From positions 162,501 to 226,500 of the forward strand of contig LSRY02000058.1 in assembly GCA_001643675.2 (NCBI GenBank): a DNA stretch of 64,000 nt, in the 5' to 3' direction. Positions 10,829-24,500 of the stretch are shown here, piece after piece. The first letter of the stretch is position 1, and each line of letters begins with the position of its first letter. This stretch comes from Monocercomonoides exilis (lineage: Eukaryota > Preaxostyla > Oxymonadida > Polymastigidae). Below the pieces are notes generated by a model. That model was not told where the DNA came from, did no database searches, and worked only from the letters and a program-made list of their open reading frames with translations. The position numbers and the translations under genes are program-made.

Positions 10829-13800
10829 CTATTCATCCGCAAGTGGCCGCGGGCTATCTGAGGAAATGGTTTCAACATTAAGTGTAACAAGCGTCTCTTT
10901 CAATTCAGGAAGGAAAACTTCAATCCACACAGGGAAAGATTCAAGGTTAGTTACGGTGTTCTGATAAAAAGTGAGATTAATTAGATGAATAAAGAAAGAA
11001 AATAGAAGAGTATGGAAAAAAATGAATAAAATATATAAACAATTTGTTTAAGTTAAAAAAAATAAAGATATCACAAACATCTAACACAAAAACAGGATTT
11101 CCATTTCTGCAATACTGTGCAACAATATTCTCAGAGTGTGAAAGAGCATCACAAGTATTCTCGTTTGCCCATTCTGGCTGAGGCTTTCCAATCGAAAACA
11201 TCGCATTTGCAAAGCCAACACCAGAAGTCACACGGACAATGGCAAATGAATTGCTGATTGGCTATTAAGAAAAAAGAAAGAAAGAAAGAAAAGAAAAGAA
11301 AAGAAATAAGTTTTGAATCAATTTATTTATTTATCGAAAAACATAATGATTTATTAATTTATTTTTTAAAATGAAAATGTAACATTTTTTTAAAATGCAA
11401 AAAATAAATGAAATTTGCATACCATTTCACTTGTTTTCAGTACAACATGCACAAACTTCGGGGATCCTTCGCAGTGAACAATAGAAGTCTGCAACTTACC
11501 ACCCTCTTGCACAACCCTTCCCTGTGCAAAGATCGAATTCACTCCTCCAAACACAGATTTGAACGGGAGCGAGCGAATAGGATCGTCGTTCGAGGCTTTG
11601 GAAGAGAACTTGTCGAATATCTCTGAAAGATCAAAATCATCTTCATCATCATCATCTTCTTCTTCTTCTCCTTCTGCTCCTTCTTTGCTTTCTTTCGTCA
11701 ATTGAACAAGCGTCTTTATTATTCTCATTTCTTCTTCTTCTTTCTTCTCTTCTTCGTCCTTTGCGCTTTCCTTCAAAGAATCCCTTGCCAATTTTCTGTT
11801 CTGCTGTTTCTTGTGTATTTCTGCTGCTTCCTCAATCAGCCGAGCCAACTGCTCAGATTTCCTCTTCCTCACATCTCTTTCAACGTCTTTTTTCACAACT
11901 GACTGCAAAACACGCAAAATGCGTTCTTCTTCTGTTTCTCCTTCAATTCCCCCTTCTTCTTTTCTTCCTCCTTTGACTGCGCTCTCTTCGAACCCAACCA
12001 CCAGCAGTGGCTCGTTATTCGCCTCTTCCGACTCCAGAGACAGTATATCCACTCGATTCGCATCCAGAATCATCTCGCGTGGATACATCGCATCCCTCAC
12101 AATGGCAACTGTATCACCCTGTGAGGGATCAGGAGAGGGGCCTAATGCAACCACCCCTGTTTTCACTTGGAGGTCGTTGCCAATGGCGAGTGAAGGATGA
12201 GCATTGGGATCAGAATTTTCATTGGAAGCGGATGTGTCCTTGCGGGAGGTGTGCTTCTTTCTGCGCTGGGACGGGGCGATTGTGGAGATGGTGTTGCTTT
12301 CTATGATAATTGAATCAGTCTGTTTAATTTTTATTTGAAAATTAGAAAGAAAAGGATAAATAATATTGGAAAATACAAAAAAATGAATAAAAGAAATAAA
12401 ATTTAAAAGGAAAATAAAATATTCCTCAATTCAAACCAAAAGCCTGTCTGTCTCAGCGATCAATGAAGATGTGTCACTTTGAGGAGTGATCACAGTATTG
12501 CCGTTGCTATCCTCGCCAATCGCAGCAGATTGAATGAAAAGTGGGGCATTTACTGATGCAAAGGCATCATGAAGAGCGAATTGGGTGTGTTCTGAAAAAG
12601 AGAAGAAAAAATAAAAAAAAGGAAAAAATAAAAGAAAAGAAAAAGAAAAATAAGCATTAAAAAGAAGATATTCACAAGCAGGAAAATAAAAAAATAAATG
12701 CATTTTTTTCAAATAAAGCCCAAAATCAAATGAAAACCCCTACTCCATCACCAAACCAGTTGATACAGAAACAGTTCCTTTCGCCTCAATCCCAAACGCA
12801 TCCGACGCTTTGATCCTATTTCCCATCACATCCACCGTCTCACTCGATGCTGAGCCGATCCTCACTCCTTCCCTCGCTGTCATCGACCCCGCCACCTCAC
12901 ATCCCCCTCTCACCCACGTGTTTCCAGTCACTTCCAGGTCATCTGCCGTCACATCAGCTGATTGAATGGACTGCGACACCACATTCGCTAGTGTGGATGT
13001 GAGGGGCACATTCAAAGAATTTGTGCTGAATGAAGCAACGTGGATGCTCCGCACGTTTGTGATGTCTGAGTCTGAGGCATCGATCGCCCCACGGAACACA
13101 ATACGAGGAGTTGTATCGGGTTCTTCTGAGACTTTGGTATTGGTATTTCCATTGACATTATCTTTGGAATCATTTGTGTTAGTTTCTGAAGAAGAAGAAG
13201 AAGAAGATGTTGATAATGATGATGATGATGACAAAGATGATTCAGGTGTGGCTGGAAGCGCCTCAAACACAATCGGAGCGTCTGTTGTCTTAATCGTCGA
13301 AGTACTTCCATCAATCTGCATCTTCCCGAATTTGATGTTATCACCCAAAAATGAGACAGACGAATTCACTTCCAAATGGTCCACTGAAGATAACTCATTC
13401 CGCATTGTGGGAGCGTAAACACCCAAGTTGCTTATTTCAAACAGCAAAGCAGTTGCCCTGGCTGGTGATGCGTTGTCTGAAACAGGCATTATCTGCTCAG
13501 CGAATGAAGAAGAAGAAGCAGAAGCAGCATCTTCCGGTTTTGTAACTTTGAACATTTCTGAAGAAGAAGATGATGATTGTGTTGAAAACATCTTTTCTTG
13601 TCCTAATAGATCATCAACTGTTAGTTCAGATAGAGGAGTATTCAAAATCTTCTCCCTTTTCTCTTCTGTTAGCTTTTTCATTGATCCTTCATTCAAATCA
13701 GCTTCAATTTTCCTTTTATTCAACCACTGCTTCGCATTTCTCGGTGTCTTCACAGGAATTTTCGGCGAATGCACCTGAATGTAGCTGTTTGTGTCTGGCG

Positions 13801-16800
13801 ACGGCCGAATCTCAATCGCCGGCAGGTCGTCTTCAGTGTTGACTCTGAGCACGCCTTTCATCTTCACTGAGTGCGAAAACGTGGGAAACACCCCGCCAAA
13901 CAGCATAATCCCGTTCATCACACTCAGGCCAACCACAAACACCGCCATCACAATGATAGATGCGATGAACATCCAAAAGTACTTGTTGGGCCTTCCAAAG
14001 GAGAATACTGAGGAAGAAGAAGAGAAAGAAGACTTTGCATCGCTGAAGCTTTTTGAGGTGCTTGACAGTGGAGACAGCAGAGGAGACTTGCGATTACTCG
14101 AAAATGAAGAGGTGCTATTCTTGTTTCTTGTGCTACTACTGCTGCTTCCTCCGTTTGACTGAAATTCCTCTGGCAGCATCCCTTTCGCCTGGTACAGCGT
14201 CGACGAAGCCAGTGACGCAGTGTCTGCGGCAGACAAAGGCGATTTCCTGCTGGAAGAGTCCAGAGAATTCAGATAAACCGAGCCTGACTGAAGCTTTTGA
14301 GACCGGCTTTTGTCCTTTCCACCGCGCTTGGGTGTCTTTCTGTTCGTGCTGGCGTGTGTGGTGGGCCGCAGAAGCGCCGATGACTCGGCTAAATCGTCTG
14401 AGTGCGAGTCATTTGAGTTATTCGAGTCGTCAAGCTCATTTGAGTCTATCCCCCTTCCTTCCTTTCTCTCTTTCTCCTTCTTCTCCCTCTGCCTGCTGCT
14501 ATTGCCATTGCTGTTGCTGTTTCTCATGCTCTCCTTCGCATCCTGCTCCGTCTCCCTCCGCACAATCCCGCTCACATCCACGTTAAACTGCACCTGCGAC
14601 CGCAGCTGCTCCAGCTCTGCCCTGATCATCTCCACTGCGTTCTTCTGCCGCCTCACCTGATAGTGATCTTCCTCTGTTTCCTTCAGCAGCCTTCTCATCT
14701 GCTCCAATATCCCCTCAGCTTCTTCCACTTTGCACTGCACCGTCGCGTCGTAGTGGTCATTCAATGCGCTCAGGCGGTGCACGAAGTCATTTGTCGCCTC
14801 CATCATCTTCTGCCTCTTCTCCTCCATCCCCAGTGAGTCTGCCACTTTGTTCGTGATCGATTCAATGCGGATGGAGACAAGGTCATTCACCATTTTGATC
14901 ATTGATCCTTGGTCGGAGATTGTTGTGTGGCCCACGCTCGTCTGCAAAGGCGTGCCATTCCCTGCTCCTGCGCCTGCCCCAAACTTACCCAGCTTCCCTT
15001 TTTGCTCTTTGCCCCCCGCTCCATCACGCAGTGTGCTTGCAAAGCCAACCCCGTTTCTTCTTCCCCCGTCTCTCATTCCTGAAGCCATTTGTGGGTGTGG
15101 CGGCATTTCCAAACGAACTACGGTGCTGCCACCTCCAGCTCCGTTTGAGGCAGAAGAGCTCTGCATGATCGAAATGGCATCAGAAAACAAGGTTTGAAGA
15201 GAAGAACGAGTGTCTTCGAGTGAAGAGGGGATGTTTGTGCGTCCGAATTTGGCGCGGAGACGAGAAACTGAAGTGATTTATTTATTTTATTTATTATTTA
15301 ATTTTTATAAATAGGAAAGAACGAATATTCAAAAATAATAAATAAAGTCAATTGAAGATAAATAAATGAGCATTATTTTTGAAAAATAGGAAAAAACAAA
15401 CAAAAAAAAAAAAAATAAATCATAAAAGAGATAATAAATCAAAATTATTAAAATAAAATAAAATAAAATAAAATAAAATAAAAATATAAAAAGGCATACA
15501 TTGTGACAGCTTCGATGCTCTATCCCCAACTTTCTCACCAGGCGTGGACTTATCAAACGAATTCTTTGTGGAGTCAACAAACCGCTGAACCGACAGCATT
15601 TGCTCCAATTCTTTTGAAATTGAAGGAGAAAACAAGTTTTCCTCATCTTCATCTTCTTCATCGCTTTCTTCTTCTTCTTCTTCTCCACTTGAATTCGCTT
15701 TATGTTTCAATTCTGACGGAAGAAGAGGGATCTTGACTTTGAATGGCAATGAGATGCTTTCAAGCTTGCGAGTATGAACTGAATAATAATCAAGTTTGAT
15801 TGTTCCAGTGACAATTTTGGGGTTTGTGGAAGTGATTGAAGAAGAAGAAGAAGAAGAAGAAGAAGAAGAAGATGATGATGATGATGATGAATTAATACAA
15901 GGAGAAGAAGAAGAAGAGGCAGAAGAAGAAGAATTATTGCCAATTGAATATGATGAATCCACAATCAGATTTGGAGAAGAAGAAGAAGAAGAAGAAGAAG
16001 CATCAGCTGATGTTGATAGCTCTGTTGAAAGAGGAGTGCGAATCACAACAAAAGGAGAGGCAGAAGTGAATGAAGGGTCATGTACTTCGAATCTGGATGG
16101 AGAAGAAGAAGAGGAAGAAGAAGAGGAAGAGGAAGATTTAGAGGAATCAGATGATGGTGATGATGGTGAGGAAGAGGAAGAAGGCGATGAAGATGCGGCG
16201 GATGGGGATAAAAAAGAGGAAGAAGAAGAAGAAGAAGAAGAAGCTGACTGATCAGAAGAACTTGTCGCATTCTCATAAGAATTCTTCTCTGAGTCGATTT
16301 CATCATTTTCATCTGATGTCGAATCAACAACATTAGCATTAGCATTTGCAGCAGCGGAAGATTCTTTTGGTGTCAATTCAATCAAATCTGGCTCATCATC
16401 ATCGTTTTGAATGACAGAAACGCTATTTTTTGGAGCTTCTTTGGTTTCTGTTTGAATTTTGCTTTGAGAATTCTTTGAAGAAGGAGTTTGTTTGATTGAG
16501 GTTATTTTGAATGAAGATGATTGGGATGAAGAAGATGGAGATGAAATTGGAACAGAAGAAGAAGAGGCAGAGGAAGAGGAAGAAGCAGAAGAAGAAGCAG
16601 ATCCTTCATTCGCATTGTTCTCCTTATTATCTGCTTCATTAACTGAAGAAGAAGAAGAAGATGATGATGAATTCACTTTATTGTTCTGTTGAGCATTTTC
16701 TTGTTCAATTCTCTTCAGCTTCCAGATGACTTTCTGGTTTGTTTCTGGAATCATATTGGGAATAAACACGACAGAGCCGTTTTGCGAAGACTGATGCATT

Positions 16801-18275
16801 GAAATTAGTGAGTCAATCTTGACACGAGAAGAAGAAGAAGGAAATGAAGAAGAAGAAGAAGTTTGAGAAGGATTTTGTTGTTTATCTGATTCATTTTCTC
16901 CATCTTCTTCTGATTTTAAGCTTTTATTGTCAGAGGTTTCTTGTGAATCATCCAACTTTCTAAGAGAAGAAGAATTGACAGCGTAATTAGAAGAGTTGTT
17001 GAGTGTGAGAGTGCATTTGATTCCAGCTGCAGAGACAGAAAGGCAGCGAGAAAGGCAATCAGCAAGATCTTCAGAGAAGTCTGAAATGCAAATAAGGTTG
17101 GGTTTTGAAGTTGATTCGGAATATTATCAATTTATCAATTTATTTATCATCAGAAATAATTGAAAAATAAGGAAAAAAAACAAATGAAAATATTCATAAA
17201 AATCAATGAAAAATTTTATTTTTATTAAAAACTTTCAAACCTGCTTCGTTTTCTATGAAATAATAGCCACCATTTCCGTGCGCTGCCAAAGCACTCAAAA
17301 GAACATCGTCGTGCTTTTGGCCGAACCCAAATGTGTAAACAGACAGGAAATCTCTTGGATATTCACTTAGAAGCTCGTCAACTCGTTCGCTGTGAATTAT
17401 CGCACATTGACATTACAGAACAAAAAAATTTACATAAAAGTTCAAATTTTTTTCAATAAAAATATTAAATTTTTTCAATTTTCAGTCGAATCATTAAAAA
17501 TGCAAATGCAAACTTTAATGATTGAAATGTTGGCTGGATAACAACAGAACGCTGCCCATGAAACATCGTCTGAGGTCTGATGAAAGTATCAACTCCATCA
17601 GTAAATAAAAGAACTATACATGAACGTGCTTCGCGAGTTGAAGTGCTAAAGAAAATTTCAAAATAATAATCAACAGTAAATCAAGTCATGACCCAGCTAC
17701 AAACCTCTTTTTAAATAATTCATCTAACGCAACTTTCATTGCACCCAGAATATCTGTTCCACCTTGTGGAATTTCAAAATCTTTTTGAAGAATTTTTGAT
17801 GCATATTGTTTAGCCCCATCAGTCATTTCTGTTAGTCCAAACAATATGTGTTGCGATGTCCCAAACACAATCATTCCAAATCTATCTGTTTGCTGAAGAG
17901 ATTGGACAGTTGTTTCAACGCACGTTTTTACGCGTGCAAACTTACTTCTATTTGGAAGATACAAACTATTGCTTGTCATACTCTGTAATTTCGTTTGAAA
18001 GGCATACACTTAAAAAGGAAATTTATAAAAATTCGTCAAACTTGAGATGTGTCAACAAGTGCAATAATATCTAATGGAAGCCGGTTAGACATTGACTCTA
18101 AGTTCACTGGTGCATCAATAGATGCACAAAGAAATGCTTGACCAGGTGTAGGGCATGGAAACGTTGAATAAGATAAAGACAAGGCAGATTTATCGCTAGT
18201 TGGATTTTTTAGAGAAGGTGTCGAAAGAAGAAAAGGACTAGATGCTGGTTTTCCAGGAGGTTCATCAAATAACAT
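10829..18275 (-). CDS. vWA-domain transmembrane protein, 10 exons, 2,083 residues
   Basis: Exons inferred: 18275-18042, 17982-17705, 17645-17514, 17389-17241, 17080-15500, 15267-12757, 12591-12437, 12319-11423, 11261-11079 and 10960-10829. Every junction keeps phase; eight of nine donors are GTTTG and the rest of the form GTATG, all nine being GTWTG. Residues about 68-260 form a von Willebrand factor A domain: splicing of exons 1 and 2 creates the metal-binding DTSQSM motif, followed by TDRFGMIVFG, GGTDI, VLLFTDG and YTFGFGQKHDDVLL. A long serine-run linker and a coiled coil follow. One transmembrane helix (WMFIASIIVMAVFVVGLSVM) sits near residue 1,220, then a beta-rich repeat region, an acidic charged stretch and a C-terminal beta-rich end. 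There is no signal peptide, so a type II topology with cytoplasmic vWA is inferred. The exon 5-6 junction is the weakest: without it there would be two genes, but exon 6 has no upstream start codon. Confidence 0.75.
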
Positions 18276-18517
18276 TATTAGAGTGTTTGATAGAATAATT
18301 AAACCAACTAATGAACAGCTAAACGCACCTTAGTAACTTCTTCATCGCTGTAAATTCAAGTATAACTGCATTCGTAAACAAAAATTTTTTGGCTTATATT
18401 TATTATAATGCACTATTCCGTCTAAAATCCGTGTTTTTAATTTCAATAATTTTGTATTTGAATTGATTTCTTCGAAACAATTTTTTAGCTTGATCCGTCC
18501 CAATTTCACCTGCATCA
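18276..18517. promoter_or_regulatory. Divergent promoter region between vWA gene and ASH2-like gene
   Basis: 242 bases between two inferred start codons facing away from each other. Both promoters are expected here. I see no recognisable motif. Confidence 0.5.
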
Positions 18518-21500
18518 ATGGAGCTAATTTGTGCAAATTGCAGGCTACTGGTCCAAGGAGTAAATATCGAAGCGAAACTTTTGCCTGGTGATGCAAGTTA
18601 TCATTTTATATGCTCGGATTGTCATCCTTCAAGCAAGATAGAATTTGAATTGCTGAAACCAAATTGGTTTGAATTTTAAATATATTTGGAACAGTTTAAT
18701 TTGCAAATGCTTACGTAATAATTAGGATCGAAATTGTCAGAGTTGCAATGTTTAATGTAATCTTACAGCACGAGATCTTTGTTGATCCTTCACAAACACA
18801 TCTGCAAAAGCAATTTGTAAGTATTGATGAAATTCTCGAATTTATTCGCTGTAACTGGGACAGAATCTGTCATTTTCGTCAACGTTTGCTTCACTTTTGC
18901 ACAAAAGATATTATCATTTATCATTGATATTCGTTTATTGTAATAGCATTCAACGCTTGGGAGTTGAACATTCCAATTCAACTTTCTGAAAATCCAGAGT
19001 TGTTCTTTGAATTACCATCAGACATTGCAGATATTAGAGGTGTTTTTTGGACTTTAACGGAAAAAGGAAGAGATGTGCGAAGTAATCTCGTATTTACAAA
19101 TGATGAAAGCAGCTTATATCAGCTGAGAACAGCAAAGGGACAGAAAATTGCAGAAAAAATTCGAAAGCAATTGGAATCAAAAGTCGAGCTAGAAAAAAGC
19201 ACAGTTTGCAAACTGAAGCATTTCATTGTTTTGGTTGAAAATTTATCATTTCATTTCATTTTTTTTTGTGTGTGTGTATGTGTGTGTGTTTTCTTTTTTT
19301 CTCTCTCAGCCAATTCATTCAAAGCCCCAATTCATTCTCCGACCAGAAGATTATCGGTCGCACGACACTTTCATCCGGCAGCCGCTTACAGGTATCACAG
19401 CCAGCTCGCCTTATTCTGATTCTCTGATCCAGCAAACTCATCAGAAATTGGCTGAATGGGAGGAAAGCTTGATCCATGCAATAGACAAAGACGCGAAAAT
19501 GCATTTTTTTCAAAAAGGGCAGGTGAAAATGTCTTCGAAGCAAGGGGTAAATGGAATAGGGAAGAAGAAAAAAAAGAAAAAGAAGAAGAAGATGGAATAT
19601 GTGGGAACAGCTGAAAAGCAGCTAAAGTTGTCATCATCTGAATTGGAAAAAGTGGAAGATGAAATTAAACTTGAACAGGAAGCAGTTCAAAATTCTCCTT
19701 CCTCGTCTCCTTCTCCTTCTCCATCTCCCTCTCCTTCTGCCACTATATCTTCTTCATCGTCTTCTTCTTCCTCTTCCTCCTCTTCTTCTACTTCTTCTTC
19801 TTCACTCTCCTCAATACTTCATCATCTTCACCCCAACTTATTATCAGGAGCCCAATCCAATCCATCTTCTGAACTATCAACACAAAAACCTCCTCTTCCG
19901 TCCAAAAATGACGATGATGATTTTTTGCCATTGATTCTTGTTCCGCCTGCTCTGAAGCTGCTGAAGATGAAGAACAGCCACAAGAATGAGAGTGGCGATG
20001 GAGAGAAAGAAACCGCCACTCAAAATTTGAGTGAAGGTACAAATAAACAAAGGAGAAAGAAGAGAAGAGGGTTTTTTAAGTTTGCACAGCATAAAAGTGG
20101 AGCGAAGAATAAAGTGAAAGAAAAAGAAAAAGAAAAAGAAAAAGAATCTGCAATTAAAGATGAAGAAAAGCAAGAAAATAAAGAAGACGGAGGAGAAGGA
20201 GAAGGAGAAGAAGAAGAACAAAATATCAATGAAAACAACGAAAATAATGAAAACTACGAAAAAAATGACAAAACATCAGAAAATCGCCTTTTTGAAGGAG
20301 CGCTTGTGAAATCCAAGACGAGAGAGTCAATGCCACTTGAAGAAGTGACAATAGCAACTTTGCTTCCTCTTGCACGTTCTCAGCAGATGGCTGAGAATTT
20401 AACAGGGATTGAGAAGGAAGAAAGGAAAAATTTGGTTGAAACAGAGAAAATGGATGAGGAAGTTAAAGACGATGATAATGATAGAGCTGAATTTAATGAA
20501 ATCAAAAATAAAGAAAATATTAGTAATTGTTGTGATTCAATGAAAGATGTTCAATTAGATAGTAACATTGAATCAGTAAGTTATATTAACAGCAAAACTA
20601 CGTCTTTATTATCGCCAACATCTTCTTCTGTTTCTTCTTCTTCTTCTTCAACTAACAAATCCATTTCACCTCTTTCTCCTTCTATTTCACAAGCGAATAA
20701 TTCTCGTTCTTCACTTGCTTTTCTTTTGCCCTCAAATCCAAATCAACTGAAACTCAATGAGTTGCCTCAAAAGACAAATAAGCCAATTTCTTCTGTTCTT
20801 CACATTTCCTTTGAAAGTCGATCAAACAACGATAATAACAATAACATTGATAATGCATCATCACAAGAAGAGAAGATTAAGCTTGTTTTGACTTCTTCAC
20901 AGAAAGAAGAACCAAATTCCAATAAAACTTATGCTTCTTCTTCTTCTTCTTCTGCACTTGCGTATGACAACGAGAATTTATCATTGAACAGAATTAACAC
21001 TTCAAATTCGAATGAATCAACAACCATTTCATACACATCATCATCATCATCATCATTGCAGTCACTTCAACAGCAATCAACAATTTTCTCTTCTTCTTCT
21101 TCTTCCTCTTTATTTTCTTCTCAAACTGCACGTTTCCCTCAACCTTCCATCAACACTCCCTTAACAGCTACACTTCAAAGCCCTTCTGCCAATCTTTCAC
21201 CCACATCATCTCTTCTTCTTTCTTCTTCTTCTACTTCTCCTTCTTCTTCTTCCTCCTCCTCCTCTTCTTCTTCTTCAACTTCTTCACCATTGTCACCATT
21301 AACCTCCACAACAACTTCTTCCTCTTCTTCCTCTTCTTCCTCTCCTAATTCACTTCACAACATTAATGACAACACATCCATATCACTTCCTGCACCCCAC
21401 TTCACATTGTCCTCTCTTCCTTTCTCATCATCCTCCTCTTCTTCTTTCTCTTCTTCTTCCTCCTCCTCTTCCTCTTCTTCCTCCTCTTCAATCACCAACC

Positions 21501-24500
21501 GCACATATCGTATCGGCCCAGCCAGTGACAGTTTTTCCTCTCGTTTCGTGTTCTCTCCATTCGCCAAAGTTGACCCCTGCGGCTCGCGTTTTATGCCTCA
21601 TCTGATCATTCCTGATTCAAAACTGGCGATTCAGAGCGAGAAAAGAGGAGAAGACGACGAAGAAGACATGAAAGTGTGGGAGAGGAAGAAAGACGAGGAG
21701 AAGAAGATAAAGAAGGAGAAGCAGAAGGAGCGGGCATTGGAAGCACTGAAAAACGGGAAAATTTCAGAAATTTCTGCTTTTTCTACTGATTCGTCTATTT
21801 CTTCTGCGTCTGTGCCTTCATTTCCTTCATTTGGTTCATCTTCGCAGCCAGGAGAAGATTCAAAGGATAAACAGAATTCAGAAGATAGCAAAGAAATGAA
21901 TGACAATACAGCAACAAAACAAGGCAAACGCAAACAGTATTCGAAGAAGCTGCAGCTTCTGAATGGAATGCGCCGAGCCAAATCGACAAGAATTTTAGCG
22001 CAAAGTCTGAAGAAAGGCAGCGAAAAGGGAGGAACAGCTGAAAATGAGACGAAAAAAGTGACTCAAATAAGCGAGTCAGCAGAAGATCTTCAAGTGGAAA
22101 TACCTGAGCTGCTTCGTGATGTCATTCCGTATCCTCTGCAGATCAACCCGCTGTGCATTGAACAAACAGGAGAAAACAATCAAACTTCTTCATCTTCATC
22201 GTCATTGGCTGGAAATTCGTCAAGTTCGCTTTCTTCTTCCTCTTCTTCTTTGAGGCAATCAAGTTCTTCCTTTGGCAGCTCCTCTTTATCAGCACTGGCT
22301 GATCAGCAAGCCTCTGCCGCGAGCATTCAAGCCAACAAAATCAACGAGAGAAAAAAGATGTTCAATTTGCTGTATATGCTAATGCACACTGCTATTCCTT
22401 CGCAACTTCCTGTTTCACACTACACAGCAAAGCATTATCCAACCATCTTTCAGAGAAAAGGATGCTCTGAAGAAGGAGAAGGAGGAGGAGAGGAAGAAGA
22501 AGAAGAAGAGATGGAGAAAGAAATAGGAGAACCACCAAAGTATTTGTGGCTGAGAAGACTTGTTGATCCAGGGAATGAAGGAAACAAAGATGAAGAGGAA
22601 GAGGAAGAAAACGAAGAAGAAACAACAAATGATAGTATAGCAGTTCCATTTGGTGGCTATTTAGCAAGTTTCAATAACGAATCAAGCACTAAAAGCAATG
22701 AAATCAATCAACAGAAGTTTCATTTGGCAGATGAAAAGCAGTTTAAAAAACTTCGTTCTGTTAGCGTGAGTGTGTGTGGAAGAGATGGGGTTACAAAAAC
22801 AGTCAAATTGAAGCTTATCAAAGAAGGGAATGAGATTACAGTGTCAAAGGAAGATTTTGAGTGTTTGGTGAGTTTAGATAGTTCGATAACAAAGAAGGAT
22901 ATTTCAGATGCGTTTGAGTGGGCGAAGAGGAAGAAAGAGTGTTTGGATCGGAAGAATAAGAGAGGGAAATGGGAAGAGAAGGAAAGATGTGAAGAAGGAA
23001 CAGGTTTATTGATGAATGCAAGCAAATTAACTGAAAAGAAAGAAGATGAAGATAATAAGAACAAGAAGAATAAAAGCAAAAAAACGAAAAAGGATGAATT
23101 TACTGTGACATATCCAAAGTTGCTTCCAACACATCCATCTTTCATTCCATATCTCTCACACTTCGATAAAATGAATGAAAATAATAGAACCTTGCAAAAA
23201 GATGAACAGTTAAAGAAATCGACTTCTGATGAAGATGAAGAAAATGAAGAGGAAGAATCTGATATTTCTTTGATAAAGCTGAAAGATATTTCAGAAGCAG
23301 AACTGAAAGAATATTTTGCGAAACAACAAGCATGTTTGAATGATGAGAAAGAAAAAGAAAAAGAAATTGACGGTTTAGCTACAACAACCACAACTTCTCC
23401 TTCTTCTGTTAGCAATTTTCTTTCTTCAGTTCCCTCTCAACCATCTTCCTCTCAATCAACTGACATTTACAAAGCGAACTTGCCATTTCCTCTGTCTGAG
23501 CAAAAGTTAGCCATTCCAACAAATATGCAAAGTAATTTCAATGAAGAGCTTCATTCATCTTTGACTGAAATAAAACCAAAAGTTCATGAAAACACCGTTT
23601 CAAGTATAAAAAAAGAAAATTTAAATTCTTTTTCCATCCAAAAAGATTCATTTCTCATTAAAAGGAACCAGAAATTGCCTTCTTTCTTCAACAGTCACAT
23701 TGAGCTTCTTCTCTCTCCAGACAACACAAAAGTCACCTCCCACCCGCTTCTCCAGGAAATCTCCTCATTCCCATCTCTTTTCTCCCTTCTTCCTCTGTCT
23801 GTCCTTGTGAATGTGCCTTCCCCTTCTTTCCTCTTCCCCCAGCCTGTTACATACAGATACCACAGCGCTTCTCAGATGTGTGTGTTCCGGCAGGTCAACT
23901 CGCCTGCTGCACGGCCGCTCGACTTGATTCAGGAAGACTATCATCCAAAGGGACCCTTCAGAGAATGGAACCAGATGAAGTTTGCGAGGTGGCCGACAGA
24001 AGAAGAGAGAGAAGAAGAGGTGAAGCAAAGCAGAAGAGAATGGATGAAGACGATGGCGAAGGAAAAAGTGAAGGGAATTATTGAAATATCAAAACGAGAA
24101 TTGGAGCTGGAGAAGTCGCCTTTTGCTGGAACGAAGATAACAAACAACGAAAATGAACAAAGCTTTAATGCAGTTAATGATAACACTGAAATCGAACAAA
24201 ATTCATCTTCAAGGCTTTCCTTTGAGAAGAATGGTACTCAATTGCATTCTCCATTTAACACATTCAGTGGAAATGCAACCCCAACAATTAAAAGTGTGCT
24301 TGAAGATCCGAAATACTCTTCCTTTGCACACAATCTTGTTCCTGACTCAGATGTTGACATAGATTCCTCCCTTCCAAACACCCTCCAGCAAATCCGTTAT
24401 TTAGCACAACAGAACCAAGGGCACGTCATCGCCCACCGTCCCCCCACTTTCTACCGTGTGGATTCTTCTTTCACTCCAGAACACTGCAACCCGTCGCTCT

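Noticed and set aside
11641-11690. CRISPR or tandem-repeat array from repeated TTC/TCA units
   Set aside because: Triplet coding repeats without spacers, in a eukaryotic gene.
15796-16251. Long plus-strand Glu-rich open frame
   Set aside because: It is the antisense of serine-codon runs in exon 5 of the vWA gene; TCT/TCC repeats read as Glu/Lys-rich frames on the other strand. The same applies to many frames around 3244, 4309, 21355, 56645 and 59460.
18342-18596. 84-codon minus-strand frame
   Set aside because: It overlaps exon 1 of the plus-strand ASH2-like gene, which is supported by in-phase splicing and a CxxC pair; the minus frame has no recognisable features.
18820-18825. GTAAGT as the end of exon 2 of the ASH2-like gene
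   Set aside because: Sequence after it reads SIDEILEFIRCNWDRIC in frame, which continues the domain pattern, so it is kept as coding.
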